NCBI GenBank assembly: GCA_003648815.1
Contig: QMPZ01000052.1
Location: forward strand, 1-9,461
Direction: 5' to 3'
Length of the DNA: 9,461 nucleotides
Source of the DNA: Candidatus Aerophobota bacterium
GTDB lineage: Bacteria > Aerophobota > Aerophobia > Aerophobales > B47-G16
Made by a program: the position numbers and the translations under genes. The notes under the pieces are model-generated. The model was not told the origin of the DNA. It saw only the letters and a list, made by a program, of their open reading frames with translations, and did no database searches. Of the stretch, positions 1-5,425 are shown in pieces; within the stretch, counting starts at the first letter, position 1, and every line of letters begins with the position of its first letter.

Positions 1-14
1 GAATAATATTATAT

Positions 15-71
15 TTCGGTTACTTTTTAAATGATTCAACCAATGCCTCTTCGGTTACATTATAAATGATT
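15..71. repeat. Two near-identical 22-nt direct repeats, 35 nt apart
   Basis: Copies at 15-36 and 50-71 both begin TTCGGTTAC and end TAAATGATT. They match at 20 of 22 positions by my reading, and their starts are 35 nt apart. The second copy ends 12 nt before the -35 box of the promoter at 84-112. Two phased copies in that position could be a binding site for a regulator, but that is inference. The repeat may extend left of the window. It is not CRISPR-like, because the copies are imperfect and the gap is only 13 nt. Confidence 0.6.
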
Positions 72-83
72 TGATGCGGGCAC

Positions 84-112
84 TTGACAACTAAATGAAA
101 TTATATTATAAT
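84..112 (+). promoter_or_regulatory. Consensus sigma70/sigmaA-type promoter
   Basis: TTGACA at 84-89 and TATAAT at 107-112 are separated by exactly 17 nt, so both hexamers and the spacer match the housekeeping consensus. The surroundings are very AT-rich. Transcription should begin near 119 and read into the small ORF at 184 and, if it passes the terminator at 283-328, into the oppD-oppF pair. This is the best promoter in the window. Confidence 0.8.
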
Positions 113-183
113 ATAGAATAAAATGGAATGGTTAGAAGAGAGGGTGGGGACAGATAAACAATGACAAGAGAAAAGGTGTTTAT

Positions 184-333
184 ATGGGTAAAGAAAGAGT
201 AAAATTGCGAAGGAAATATGCACTCTGGCAAGAGTACGCTTTAAGTTTTTCCCATCAAAAAGGAATAAGTTTGAAGGAGTTTAAAAGAAGGATAGGTGAT
301 GTTATGACACATTCCTATCCTTCTTTTTATTAG
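184..333 (+). CDS. Possible 49-aa basic small protein or leader ORF
   Basis: ATG at 184 opens 49 codons ending at TAG 331-333. An AAAAGGTG ribosome site (171-178) sits 5 nt upstream, and the consensus promoter at 84-112 precedes it. The product is strongly basic at the N-terminus (MGKERVKLRRKY) and looks helical through about residue 38, with a Trp-Gln-Glu-Tyr stretch at 15-18. I do not recognise a family. The last 16 codons coincide with the terminator hairpin at 283-328, so the C-terminal residues (THSYPSFY) may simply be read-out of the hairpin. It could be a real small protein, a regulatory leader peptide for oppDF, or a chance ORF inside a short RNA. Codon use (AAA, AGA, AGG, GAA) resembles the neighbouring genes. 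Nothing in the sequence settles the choice. Confidence 0.4.
   Translation: MGKERVKLRRKYALWQEYALSFSHQKGISLKEFKRRIGDVMTHSYPSFY
283..328 (+). terminator. Strong intrinsic terminator, probably bidirectional
   Basis: Fourteen contiguous base pairs link 283-296 (AAAAGAAGGATAGG) with 314-327 (CCTATCCTTCTTTT). With position 297 bulged, five more pairs form inside (298-302 with 309-313, one of them G-U), leaving a 6-nt loop at 303-308. A T-rich tail (324-331) follows. The A-run on the left arm gives a T-run on the opposite strand, so it should also work leftwards. It lies between the promoter at 84-112 and oppD, so it either ends a short transcript or attenuates oppDF. It overlaps the end of the 49-codon ORF. 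Confidence 0.8.
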
Positions 334-392
334 GATATTTAATTAATGCATTAGGGTAATGACAAAAATATAAATTAAAGAGAGGTTAAAAG

Positions 393-1391
393 TTGAAAAA
401 CAAAAGTGCCCTTCTTCTGCAGGTAAAAAACCTCAAGACCTACTTTTACTTAGATGAGGGAGTCTTAAAAGCGGTAGACGATGTGAGCTTTAAGATACAG
501 AAGAAGATGGTCTTGGGTGTAGTAGGTGAGTCGGGATGTGGAAAGAGCGTTACCGCTCAGTCAATTCTCCGAATAGTTCCTGATCCGGGAAAAATAGTGG
601 AAGGAGAAATATTCCTTCATCAAGATGGGAAAGTTACTGATCTTGTCAAGTTAGACCCCTATGGGAAGGAGATAAGAGCTATCAGGGGGAAGGAAATAAC
701 CATGATATTTCAGGAGCCGATGACCTCTCTTTCTCCTGTTCACACTATAGGGGATCAGATTATGGAGGCAATTCTTCTTCACCGGAATATGAATAAAAAC
801 GAAGCAAAAGAGCTTACCTTGGAGATGCTCTATAAGGTCGGTATTCCAAACCCCTACCAAAGGATAAACGAGTATCCACATCAGCTCTCGGGAGGTCTCC
901 GCCAAAGAGCCATGATCGCCATGGCTTTATCCTGTAATCCTTCACTTCTCATTGCCGATGAGCCAACCACAGCTTTGGATGTAACCGTCCAGGCTCAGAT
1001 TTTGGAGCTGATGAAGGAACTACAAGCTGAATTCGGGATGTCAATTATGTTCATTACCCATAACTTGGGAGTCATTGCGGAGGTATCTGATGAGGTAATG
1101 GTGATGTACTTAGGAAAGGCGGTAGAGTACGCGAGTGTGGATGAGATATTTCACAATCCCCTTCACCCTTATACGGTAAGACTCCTAAGGTCGATTCCTA
1201 AGGTGGGAAAGAAGGCGAGAACTCGCCTTGACGCTATCAAGGGAACAGTTCCCCTTCCCTTGGACCTTCCACCGGGATGTTCATTTTATCCAAGATGTCC
1301 TGAGGCAAAGAAGGGGTTATGCAACAAGGAAGATCCTTCCCTGGTGGAGGTAAAAAAAGGTCATTGGGTAAGTTGTTTCTTATATAAATAA
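393..1391 (+). CDS. oppD: Oligopeptide/dipeptide ABC transporter ATP-binding protein, OppD/DppD-like
   Basis: This is one of two cytoplasmic ATPases that power uptake of peptides (or, in relatives, nickel or sugars) through a paired membrane channel. The 332 residues show Walker A GESGCGKS (45-52), Q-loop Gln107, signature LSGGLRQR (165-172), Walker B LLIADE with catalytic Glu190, and switch His223. The family's C-terminal extension carries four cysteines (296, 302, 310, 328) in the CxFYPRC arrangement. The start is TTG at 393 with an AGAGAGG ribosome site just upstream. The next gene, an OppF-like partner, begins 20 nt after the stop. No permease or solute-binding gene lies immediately upstream; a leader with a terminator is there instead. 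OppD and DppD cannot be told apart from sequence, so the substrate is open. Confidence 0.9.
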   Translation: MKNKSALLLQVKNLKTYFYLDEGVLKAVDDVSFKIQKKMVLGVVGESGCGKSVTAQSILRIVPDPGKIVEGEIFLHQDGKVTDLVKLDPYGKEIRAIRGKEITMIFQEPMTSLSPVHTIGDQIMEAILLHRNMNKNEAKELTLEMLYKVGIPNPYQRINEYPHQLSGGLRQRAMIAMALSCNPSLLIADEPTTALDVTVQAQILELMKELQAEFGMSIMFITHNLGVIAEVSDEVMVMYLGKAVEYASVDEIFHNPLHPYTVRLLRSIPKVGKKARTRLDAIKGTVPLPLDLPPGCSFYPRCPEAKKGLCNKEDPSLVEVKKGHWVSCFLYK

Positions 1392-1411
1392 CTGAAAGGA
1401 GACCTTATAAG

Positions 1412-2428
1412 ATGGAGAAGGATAAAAAACCTCTTTTAGAAGTAAAAAGCTTAAAGAAGTATTTTCCTGTAGAGAAGGGTTTCTGGAGAAAAGTGGTGGG
1501 ATATGTCAGGGCAGTTGATAAGGTCAACCTTTACGTAAATGAAGGTGAAACGCTGGGATTGGTTGGAGAAAGTGGCTGCGGAAAGACGACCTTGGGCAGG
1601 TGCATCCTTAGGGCCATTGAGCCAACCGAAGGAAATATCCTCTTTAGGTTAAATGATAAGGTTATTGACATCACCAAACTCGATAAGGAGTCCCTGAGAA
1701 GGATGAGAAGGCATGCTCAGATGATCTTTCAGGACCCCTATTCCTCGCTTGATCCGAGGATGACCGTCCTGGATATCGTAGGGGAGCCCCTGGTGGTCAA
1801 TAATATCGCCAAGGGCGAAGAGATGGAAGAGAGAGTAAAGGACCTGGTCAAGATAGTCGGCTTGAACGTAAAGCACCTGAAGCGATATCCTCATGCTTTC
1901 AGTGGTGGACAAAGACAGAGGATAGGTATCGCCAGAGCCTTAGCTCCAAACCCAAAGTTCATCGTCGCCGATGAGCCAGTTTCAGCCTTGGATGTGTCCG
2001 TTCAAGCTCAGATACTAAACCTTCTTCAAGATTTACAGGCTGAATTTAAGCTGACTTACCTTTTTATATCTCATGACTTAAGCGTGATCGAGCATATCTC
2101 GGACAGGGTGGCAGTTATGTACGTAGGAAAAATAGTTGAGATGGCCGAGACCGAGGAGCTTTTCCTTAATCCAAAGCATCCCTATACAGAGGCGCTCCTT
2201 TCCGCTATCCCCATTCCAGATCCAAGGTTAAGGAGAGAAAGAATTGTCTTATCCGGTGAGGTGGCCAATCCTGCCAATCCTCCTTCTGGTTGTTATTTCC
2301 ATCCGAGATGTAAATATGCCAAGGATATATGCGCGAAGGAGGAACCTGAGTGGAGGGAGGTTAACCCTGGTCATTTTGTTGCCTGCCACTTTGCTGAAGA
2401 GCTTAAGCTGCAGGGAGTGCCGGCTTAA
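1412..2428 (+). CDS. oppF: Oligopeptide/dipeptide ABC transporter ATP-binding protein, OppF/DppF-like
   Basis: This is the second ATPase of the peptide-type importer and should form a heterodimer with the OppD-like protein upstream. In 338 residues it has Walker A GESGCGKT (52-59), Q-loop Gln107, signature FSGGQRQR (163-170), Walker B VADE with catalytic Glu188, and switch His221. The LKKYFPVEKGF start (residues 14-24) is typical of the F subunit. The C-terminal extension keeps four cysteines (294, 300, 307, 325) as in OppD. ATG 1412 has a clear AAAGGAG ribosome site at about 1396-1402. It is very likely co-transcribed with oppD. No clear terminator follows: the short TTAAGC/GGCTTAA dyad at its 3' end has no T-run. 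Confidence 0.9.
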   Translation: MEKDKKPLLEVKSLKKYFPVEKGFWRKVVGYVRAVDKVNLYVNEGETLGLVGESGCGKTTLGRCILRAIEPTEGNILFRLNDKVIDITKLDKESLRRMRRHAQMIFQDPYSSLDPRMTVLDIVGEPLVVNNIAKGEEMEERVKDLVKIVGLNVKHLKRYPHAFSGGQRQRIGIARALAPNPKFIVADEPVSALDVSVQAQILNLLQDLQAEFKLTYLFISHDLSVIEHISDRVAVMYVGKIVEMAETEELFLNPKHPYTEALLSAIPIPDPRLRRERIVLSGEVANPANPPSGCYFHPRCKYAKDICAKEEPEWREVNPGHFVACHFAEELKLQGVPA

Positions 2429-2512
2429 ACTTGCAGATCTTTGAGCCTGTATTCTGGGAAGATAGCTATTCTTTTATACTTTGTTCGTTTGTATTTGTAG
2501 GAGAAACAATAG

Positions 2513-3256
2513 GTGGACATTAAAAGAGTGGCAGGGGCTTTCGTTAGTCTATTTTTCCCTGCTGAGTGTAGGATATGTGCACAATTCCTTGAACCTTTAA
2601 ATCGTACTTTTATTTGTGAGGATTGTTGGAATAAGGTTAAGTGGCTAAGACCTCCCTATTGTTCAAAATGCAGCAAGCCCCTTTCCTTACCGGGGATCTC
2701 TCAAGGACTTCCTTCCCTCGTTTGTCTGGAATGTCAGAAAAATCATCCCCATTTTAAAAAAGTATTTGTTCCCACTTTATATGAAGGGGTAATAAGGGAA
2801 GCAATCCATCTTCTTAAGTATGAAGGAAAAGTAGGGGTGCTTCGAGGAATCAAGAGGGTTATGGAAATTTACTTTACTCATAATCACCTTCTCTTTTCCC
2901 GCCTTGATTTGGTAGTGCCTGTCCCTCTACATCGAAGGAGGCTCAGGGAAAGAGGATTCAATCAAGCTGAGCTTTTAGCCAGGATAATAGCCAGATATTT
3001 TAATCTCAAATTGGTTAAGGATAACCTTAAGAGAATAAGGTCGACACGCTCCCAGACTGAGTTGAACAAGGAAGAGCGGAGGAAGAATGTAAAAGGAGCT
3101 TTCAAGGTCAAAGATAAAATACCATTTCGAGACAAAGCTGTTTTGTTAGTTGATGATGTATATACAACGGGAGCAACTGTTGGGGAAATAGCCAAAGTAC
3201 TCAAGAGGGCAGGAGCTAAGGAGATCTACGTCTTCACCTTAGCCCGAGCTTGTTGA
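2513..3256 (+). CDS. comF: ComF family protein / amidophosphoribosyltransferase-like
   Basis: This is a 247-aa member of the ComF/GntX family. An N-terminal zinc-ribbon-like part has four CxxC pairs (Cys19/22, 35/38, 50/53, 71/74). The C-terminal type I phosphoribosyltransferase domain has the PRPP-binding loop LLVDDVYTTGAT (211-222) and the family motif VPVPLHRRRLRERGFNQ (135-151). In transformable bacteria ComF helps move incoming single-stranded DNA inward; in others the role is unknown, so competence should not be assumed. The start is GTG 2513 with a TAGGAG ribosome site at 2498-2503. An 84-nt gap separates it from oppF and holds only a weak TATACT box (2475-2480) without a good -35 box, so read-through from oppDF is plausible. 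Confidence 0.88.
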   Translation: MDIKRVAGAFVSLFFPAECRICAQFLEPLNRTFICEDCWNKVKWLRPPYCSKCSKPLSLPGISQGLPSLVCLECQKNHPHFKKVFVPTLYEGVIREAIHLLKYEGKVGVLRGIKRVMEIYFTHNHLLFSRLDLVVPVPLHRRRLRERGFNQAELLARIIARYFNLKLVKDNLKRIRSTRSQTELNKEERRKNVKGAFKVKDKIPFRDKAVLLVDDVYTTGATVGEIAKVLKRAGAKEIYVFTLARAC

Positions 3257-3259
3257 CAG

Positions 3260-3286
3260 AGGGGTATAGTTTTACTTTCCCTTTTT
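3260..3286 (+). terminator. Weak candidate terminator after comF
   Basis: AGGG (3260-3263) can pair with CCCT (3279-3282), and GTA (3264-3266) with TAC (3273-3275), leaving a 3-nt bulge; a run of five T follows (3282-3286). The stem is short and interrupted. Its position 3 nt after the comF stop and before a new promoter fits a terminator, but the structure alone would not convince. Confidence 0.3.
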
Positions 3287-3310
3287 ATCCTGATTCTTCA
3301 TGAGCAATAT

Positions 3311-3338
3311 TTGACAAACTTTTTTTCTGTGATATACT
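3311..3338 (+). promoter_or_regulatory. Promoter of the cold-shock gene
   Basis: TTGACA at 3311-3316 and TATACT at 3333-3338 are 16 nt apart. The predicted start near 3345 gives a leader of about 64 nt before the csp ATG. The leader holds a small hairpin, TGCTT-GAAC-AAGCA (3367-3380), 10 nt upstream of the ribosome site. Structured leaders are usual for csp genes, but no temperature-responsive element can be shown here. Confidence 0.75.
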
Positions 3339-3390
3339 TTTCGCAATTCTCATAAAAGGGTTGTTTTGCTTGAACAAGCAGCCTGTAAGA

Positions 3391-3399
3391 AAGGAGGTG
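3391..3399 (+). promoter_or_regulatory. Ribosome binding site that fixes the csp start
   Basis: AAGGAGGTG, a near-perfect anti-16S match, ends 9 nt before ATG 3409. This favours ATG 3409 over the in-frame TTG at 3361, which has no ribosome site and would add 16 residues not found in cold-shock proteins. Confidence 0.85.
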
Positions 3400-3408
3400 T
3401 ACGTACGT

Positions 3409-3618
3409 ATGCCCGAAGAAGGGACGGTTAAGTGGTTTGATGACCGTAAAGGTTATGGGTTTATCGAAAGGAGTAACGGCAAGGACGTCTTTGTCCACTT
3501 CTCGAACATCCAAACGGAAGGCTTTAAAAGTCTAAAAGAAGGAGAGAAAGTTTCCTTTGAGGTAGAAGAAACTGAGCGTGGTCCACAAGCGGTTAAAGTG
3601 GTTAAGTTGTCCAGATGA
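3409..3618 (+). CDS. csp: Cold-shock protein, CspA family
   Basis: This is a 69-aa single cold-shock domain, the family's normal size. It binds single-stranded RNA and DNA and acts as an RNA chaperone during growth or cold adaptation. The beginning GTVKWFDDRKGYGFI contains RNP1 KGYGFI (14-19), and RNP2 is VFVHF (27-31). The C-terminus, with EETERGPQAVKV, is typical. The start is set by the ribosome site at 3391-3399. The gene has its own promoter (3311-3338) and a long hairpin after the stop, so it is probably a single-gene transcript. Family members are too similar to assign a specific paralogue letter. Confidence 0.95.
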   Translation: MPEEGTVKWFDDRKGYGFIERSNGKDVFVHFSNIQTEGFKSLKEGEKVSFEVEETERGPQAVKVVKLSR

Positions 3619-3620
3619 AA

Positions 3621-3640
3621 CGGCAAGAGCCGACCCGGCT
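3621..3640 (+). other. Two mutually exclusive short GC stems after csp
   Basis: CGGC (3621-3624) can pair with GCCG (3629-3632) around an AAGA loop. Alternatively AGCCG (3628-3632) can pair with CGGCT (3636-3640) around ACC. The 3636-3640 arm is also part of the left arm of the large hairpin at 3634-3706. The four segments therefore allow 1:2 with 3:4, or 2:3 alone, the layout seen in attenuators. Only the pairing is visible; any regulatory use is inference. Confidence 0.45.
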
Positions 3641-3711
3641 GATCAATAATGCATAAAGTTAAGATTAAAAGATCTTAATTCTTTATTGCGTACTTGTTCA
3701 GCCGGGATTTT
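3634..3711 (+). terminator. Long hairpin, likely csp terminator or attenuator before ptsN-metK
   Basis: Nine perfect pairs at the base (CCCGGCTGA 3634-3642 with TCAGCCGGG 3698-3706) enclose CAA/TTG (3644-3646 with 3694-3696), an AATGC arm (3649-3652 with 3688-3691, T3687 bulged), ATAAAG/CTTTAT (3653-3658 with 3681-3686) and TTAAGAT/ATCTTAA (3659-3665 with 3672-3678). In total about 29 pairs form over 73 nt. A short T-run (3708-3711) follows. It starts 16 nt after the csp stop, so it most likely ends the csp transcript. The T-run is short, and read-through into ptsN-metK is possible. Confidence 0.65.
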
Positions 3712-3727
3712 ATCTACATATCGAAAC

Positions 3728-3756
3728 TTCAAAAAATTTTTCAAATTATTTAACAT
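3728..3756 (+). promoter_or_regulatory. Weak candidate promoter for ptsN-metK
   Basis: TTCAAA (3728-3733), 17 nt, then TAACAT (3751-3756): each hexamer matches 4 of 6 consensus bases, in an A/T-rich tract after the csp terminator. An 8-bp palindrome, TGACGTCA (3758-3765), lies immediately downstream and could be an operator. The need for a promoter here comes mainly from the terminator upstream. Confidence 0.25.
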
Positions 3757-3792
3757 TTGACGTCATCGAATGGTAATGAAAAGGAGGAAAGA

Positions 3793-4248
3793 ATGCAGAT
3801 AAGTGACTTTTTGGACAAGAGGGCTATCGAACCAAACTTAAAATCTCGCACCAAGCAAGAGGTCCTGGAAGAGCTAACTAATTTGTTAGAGAGGACAGGC
3901 AAGGTCACCAATAGGGAAGAGTTTTTGAAGGTAATCCGGGAAAGAGAGGAGCTGGGAAGTACAGGCATTGGATATAATATAGCCATTCCTCATGCTCGGT
4001 CTTCAGGAATTCAGTCTCTTGTGGGAGCTTTTGGTATTTCCAAGAAAGGAATTGATTTTGATGCTTTGGACAAGGAGCCAGTGTACCTGTTTTTTATGTT
4101 AGCCGCTCCTCAAAATGCAGGTGGAGATTATCTGAAGGCTTTAGCACTTATCTCTCGATTCTTAAGACGTAAGAAGGTTCGTCAGGCTTTGATGAAGGCA
4201 AACACGGTAGAGGAGATCGAGCAGATAATCAAAAAGGAAGAGATGTAA
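3793..4248 (+). CDS. ptsN: PTS EIIA domain protein, fructose/nitrogen (PtsN) type
   Basis: This is a 151-aa PTS_EIIA type-2 domain. The phospho-acceptor is His67 in the motif GYNIAIPHAR (60-69), preceded by the characteristic REELGSTGI. In sugar-specific systems this domain passes phosphate from HPr to EIIB. Stand-alone forms such as PtsN act mainly as regulators of nitrogen, potassium or carbon metabolism. No EIIB, EIIC, HPr or EI gene is in the window, which favours a stand-alone protein, although a fructose-type EIIA with partners elsewhere is not excluded. ATG 3793 is chosen because AAGGAGG (3781-3787) precedes it; an in-frame TTG at 3757 has no ribosome site. metK follows after 28 nt, so the two are probably co-transcribed. 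Confidence 0.85.
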   Translation: MQISDFLDKRAIEPNLKSRTKQEVLEELTNLLERTGKVTNREEFLKVIREREELGSTGIGYNIAIPHARSSGIQSLVGAFGISKKGIDFDALDKEPVYLFFMLAAPQNAGGDYLKALALISRFLRRKKVRQALMKANTVEEIEQIIKKEEM

Positions 4249-4276
4249 GGACTTTTTAGAGAGAAAGGAGTGGGTA

Positions 4277-5425
4277 ATGGGAAAAGAAAGCTATCTGTTT
4301 ACTTCTGAGTCGGTAACGGAGGGGCATCCAGACAAAATTGCTGATCAAATCTCGGATGCTATCTTAGATGCTATATTAGAAAAAGATCCTCATGGAAGGG
4401 TAGCCTGCGAGACCTTGGTCACCACGGGGCTGGTTTTTGTAGCGGGTGAAATTACCACAACGTGTTATATCGATATTCCTAAAATAGCTCGTCAAACACT
4501 AAAAGAGATAGGTTATAACCAGGCAAGTTATGGAATTGACTACAAAAGTTGTTCAGTAATTACCTCGATCAATGAGCAGTCTCCAGATATCGCTCAGGGA
4601 GTGGATAAGGATGGGGCAGGGGATCAAGGGATGATGTTTGGCTATGCTACCACTGAAACTCCTGAACTTATGCCCCTCCCTATAGTTTTAGCCCATCGGT
4701 TAACCCGCCGTTTAGCTGAGGTGAGAAAGAAAAAGATTCTCCCTTACCTGAGACCCGATGGAAAATCTCAGGTTACGGTAGAGTACGAGAATGGAACGCC
4801 CAAGGCAGTAAAGGCGGTGGTTATTTCCGCTCAGCACAGTCCTGAAGTTGAAGTAGAAGACATCGAGGACGAGATAATAGAAAAGGTAATAAAACCTTGC
4901 ATTCCTGAACAATATAGAGATGAGGAGATGAGCTACCACATTAATCCCACAGGGGCTTTTAAAATAGGTGGACCACAGGCAGACACAGGTTTAACAGGGC
5001 GAAAAATAATAGTGGATACCTATGGTGGAGTAGGCTCCCATGGAGGAGGATGTTTCTCAGGTAAGGATCCCACAAAGGTAGATCGTTCTGCCTCTTACAT
5101 GGCTCGCTATATCGCTAAAAATATAGTTGCAGCGGGCATTGCCCAAAAATGTGAGGTACAATTGGCTTATGTAATTGGAGAAAGAGAGCCCGTTTCTCTC
5201 ATGGTAGATACCTTTGGTACGGGAAAAATTCCCGAGAGCAAAATAAGGCAGTTAATACAGGATAATTTTGACCTTACCCCTCGAGGAATAATTGAAAAGT
5301 TAGATCTTCTGCGTCCTATTTATAAAAAAACCGCCTGTTATGGTCATTTTGGTCGAAATGAAAAGGAGTTTACATGGGAGAGGACAGATCTTGCTCAAAG
5401 TTTGAAGGAGCAGGCAGGGATATAA
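4277..5425 (+). CDS. metK: S-adenosylmethionine synthetase (methionine adenosyltransferase)
   Basis: It makes S-adenosylmethionine from methionine and ATP in the cytosol, normally as a tetramer. All 382 residues align with the usual bacterial length. Near the N-terminus, TSESVTEGHPDK (9-20) contains His17 and Asp19 at the active site. Signature 1 is GAGDQGMMFGYA (113-124). The glycine-rich signature 2, GGGCFSGKDPTKVDRS, is at 256-271; the Cys at the usual Ala position is an allowed variant. The ending, TWERTDLAQSLKEQAGI, is normal, so the gene is complete. ATG 4277 follows an AAAGGAG ribosome site. No S-box or SMK-type SAM riboswitch is recognisable upstream. The last 56 nt overlap the convergent PBP gene. 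Confidence 0.97.
   Translation: MGKESYLFTSESVTEGHPDKIADQISDAILDAILEKDPHGRVACETLVTTGLVFVAGEITTTCYIDIPKIARQTLKEIGYNQASYGIDYKSCSVITSINEQSPDIAQGVDKDGAGDQGMMFGYATTETPELMPLPIVLAHRLTRRLAEVRKKKILPYLRPDGKSQVTVEYENGTPKAVKAVVISAQHSPEVEVEDIEDEIIEKVIKPCIPEQYRDEEMSYHINPTGAFKIGGPQADTGLTGRKIIVDTYGGVGSHGGGCFSGKDPTKVDRSASYMARYIAKNIVAAGIAQKCEVQLAYVIGEREPVSLMVDTFGTGKIPESKIRQLIQDNFDLTPRGIIEKLDLLRPIYKKTACYGHFGRNEKEFTWERTDLAQSLKEQAGI

Noticed and set aside
15..71. The paired repeats as the edge of a CRISPR array.
   Set aside because: Only two imperfect copies with a 13-nt gap; too short and variable for repeat-spacer structure.
20..100. Open minus-strand frame of about 27 codons ending at the stop 20-22, with a protein-like tail (VTEEALVESFKK).
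   Set aside because: It has no start codon or ribosome site, is closed by a stop at 101-103, and covers the direct repeats and the promoter's -35 box. At most a gene remnant.
123..202. Two tiny plus-strand ORFs (13 codons each, 123-164 and 161-202) overlapping by ATGA just after the promoter.
   Set aside because: The first would be almost leaderless, and the second has only a loosely placed GGTGGGG. Nothing distinguishes them from chance ORFs; the 184-333 ORF is better supported.
2403..2428. TTAAGC/GGCTTAA dyad at the end of oppF as a terminator.
   Set aside because: Short stem within coding sequence, and no T-run follows.
2511..2737. Eight cysteines in the ComF N-terminus as an unusual metal site.
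   Set aside because: Four CxxC pairs also occur in ordinary ComF/GntX proteins, so this is a family feature.
3619..3792. SAM riboswitch controlling ptsN-metK.
   Set aside because: The structure lacks the conserved motifs of the S-box and SMK classes I know, and it begins directly behind the csp stop with GC arms typical of a terminator.
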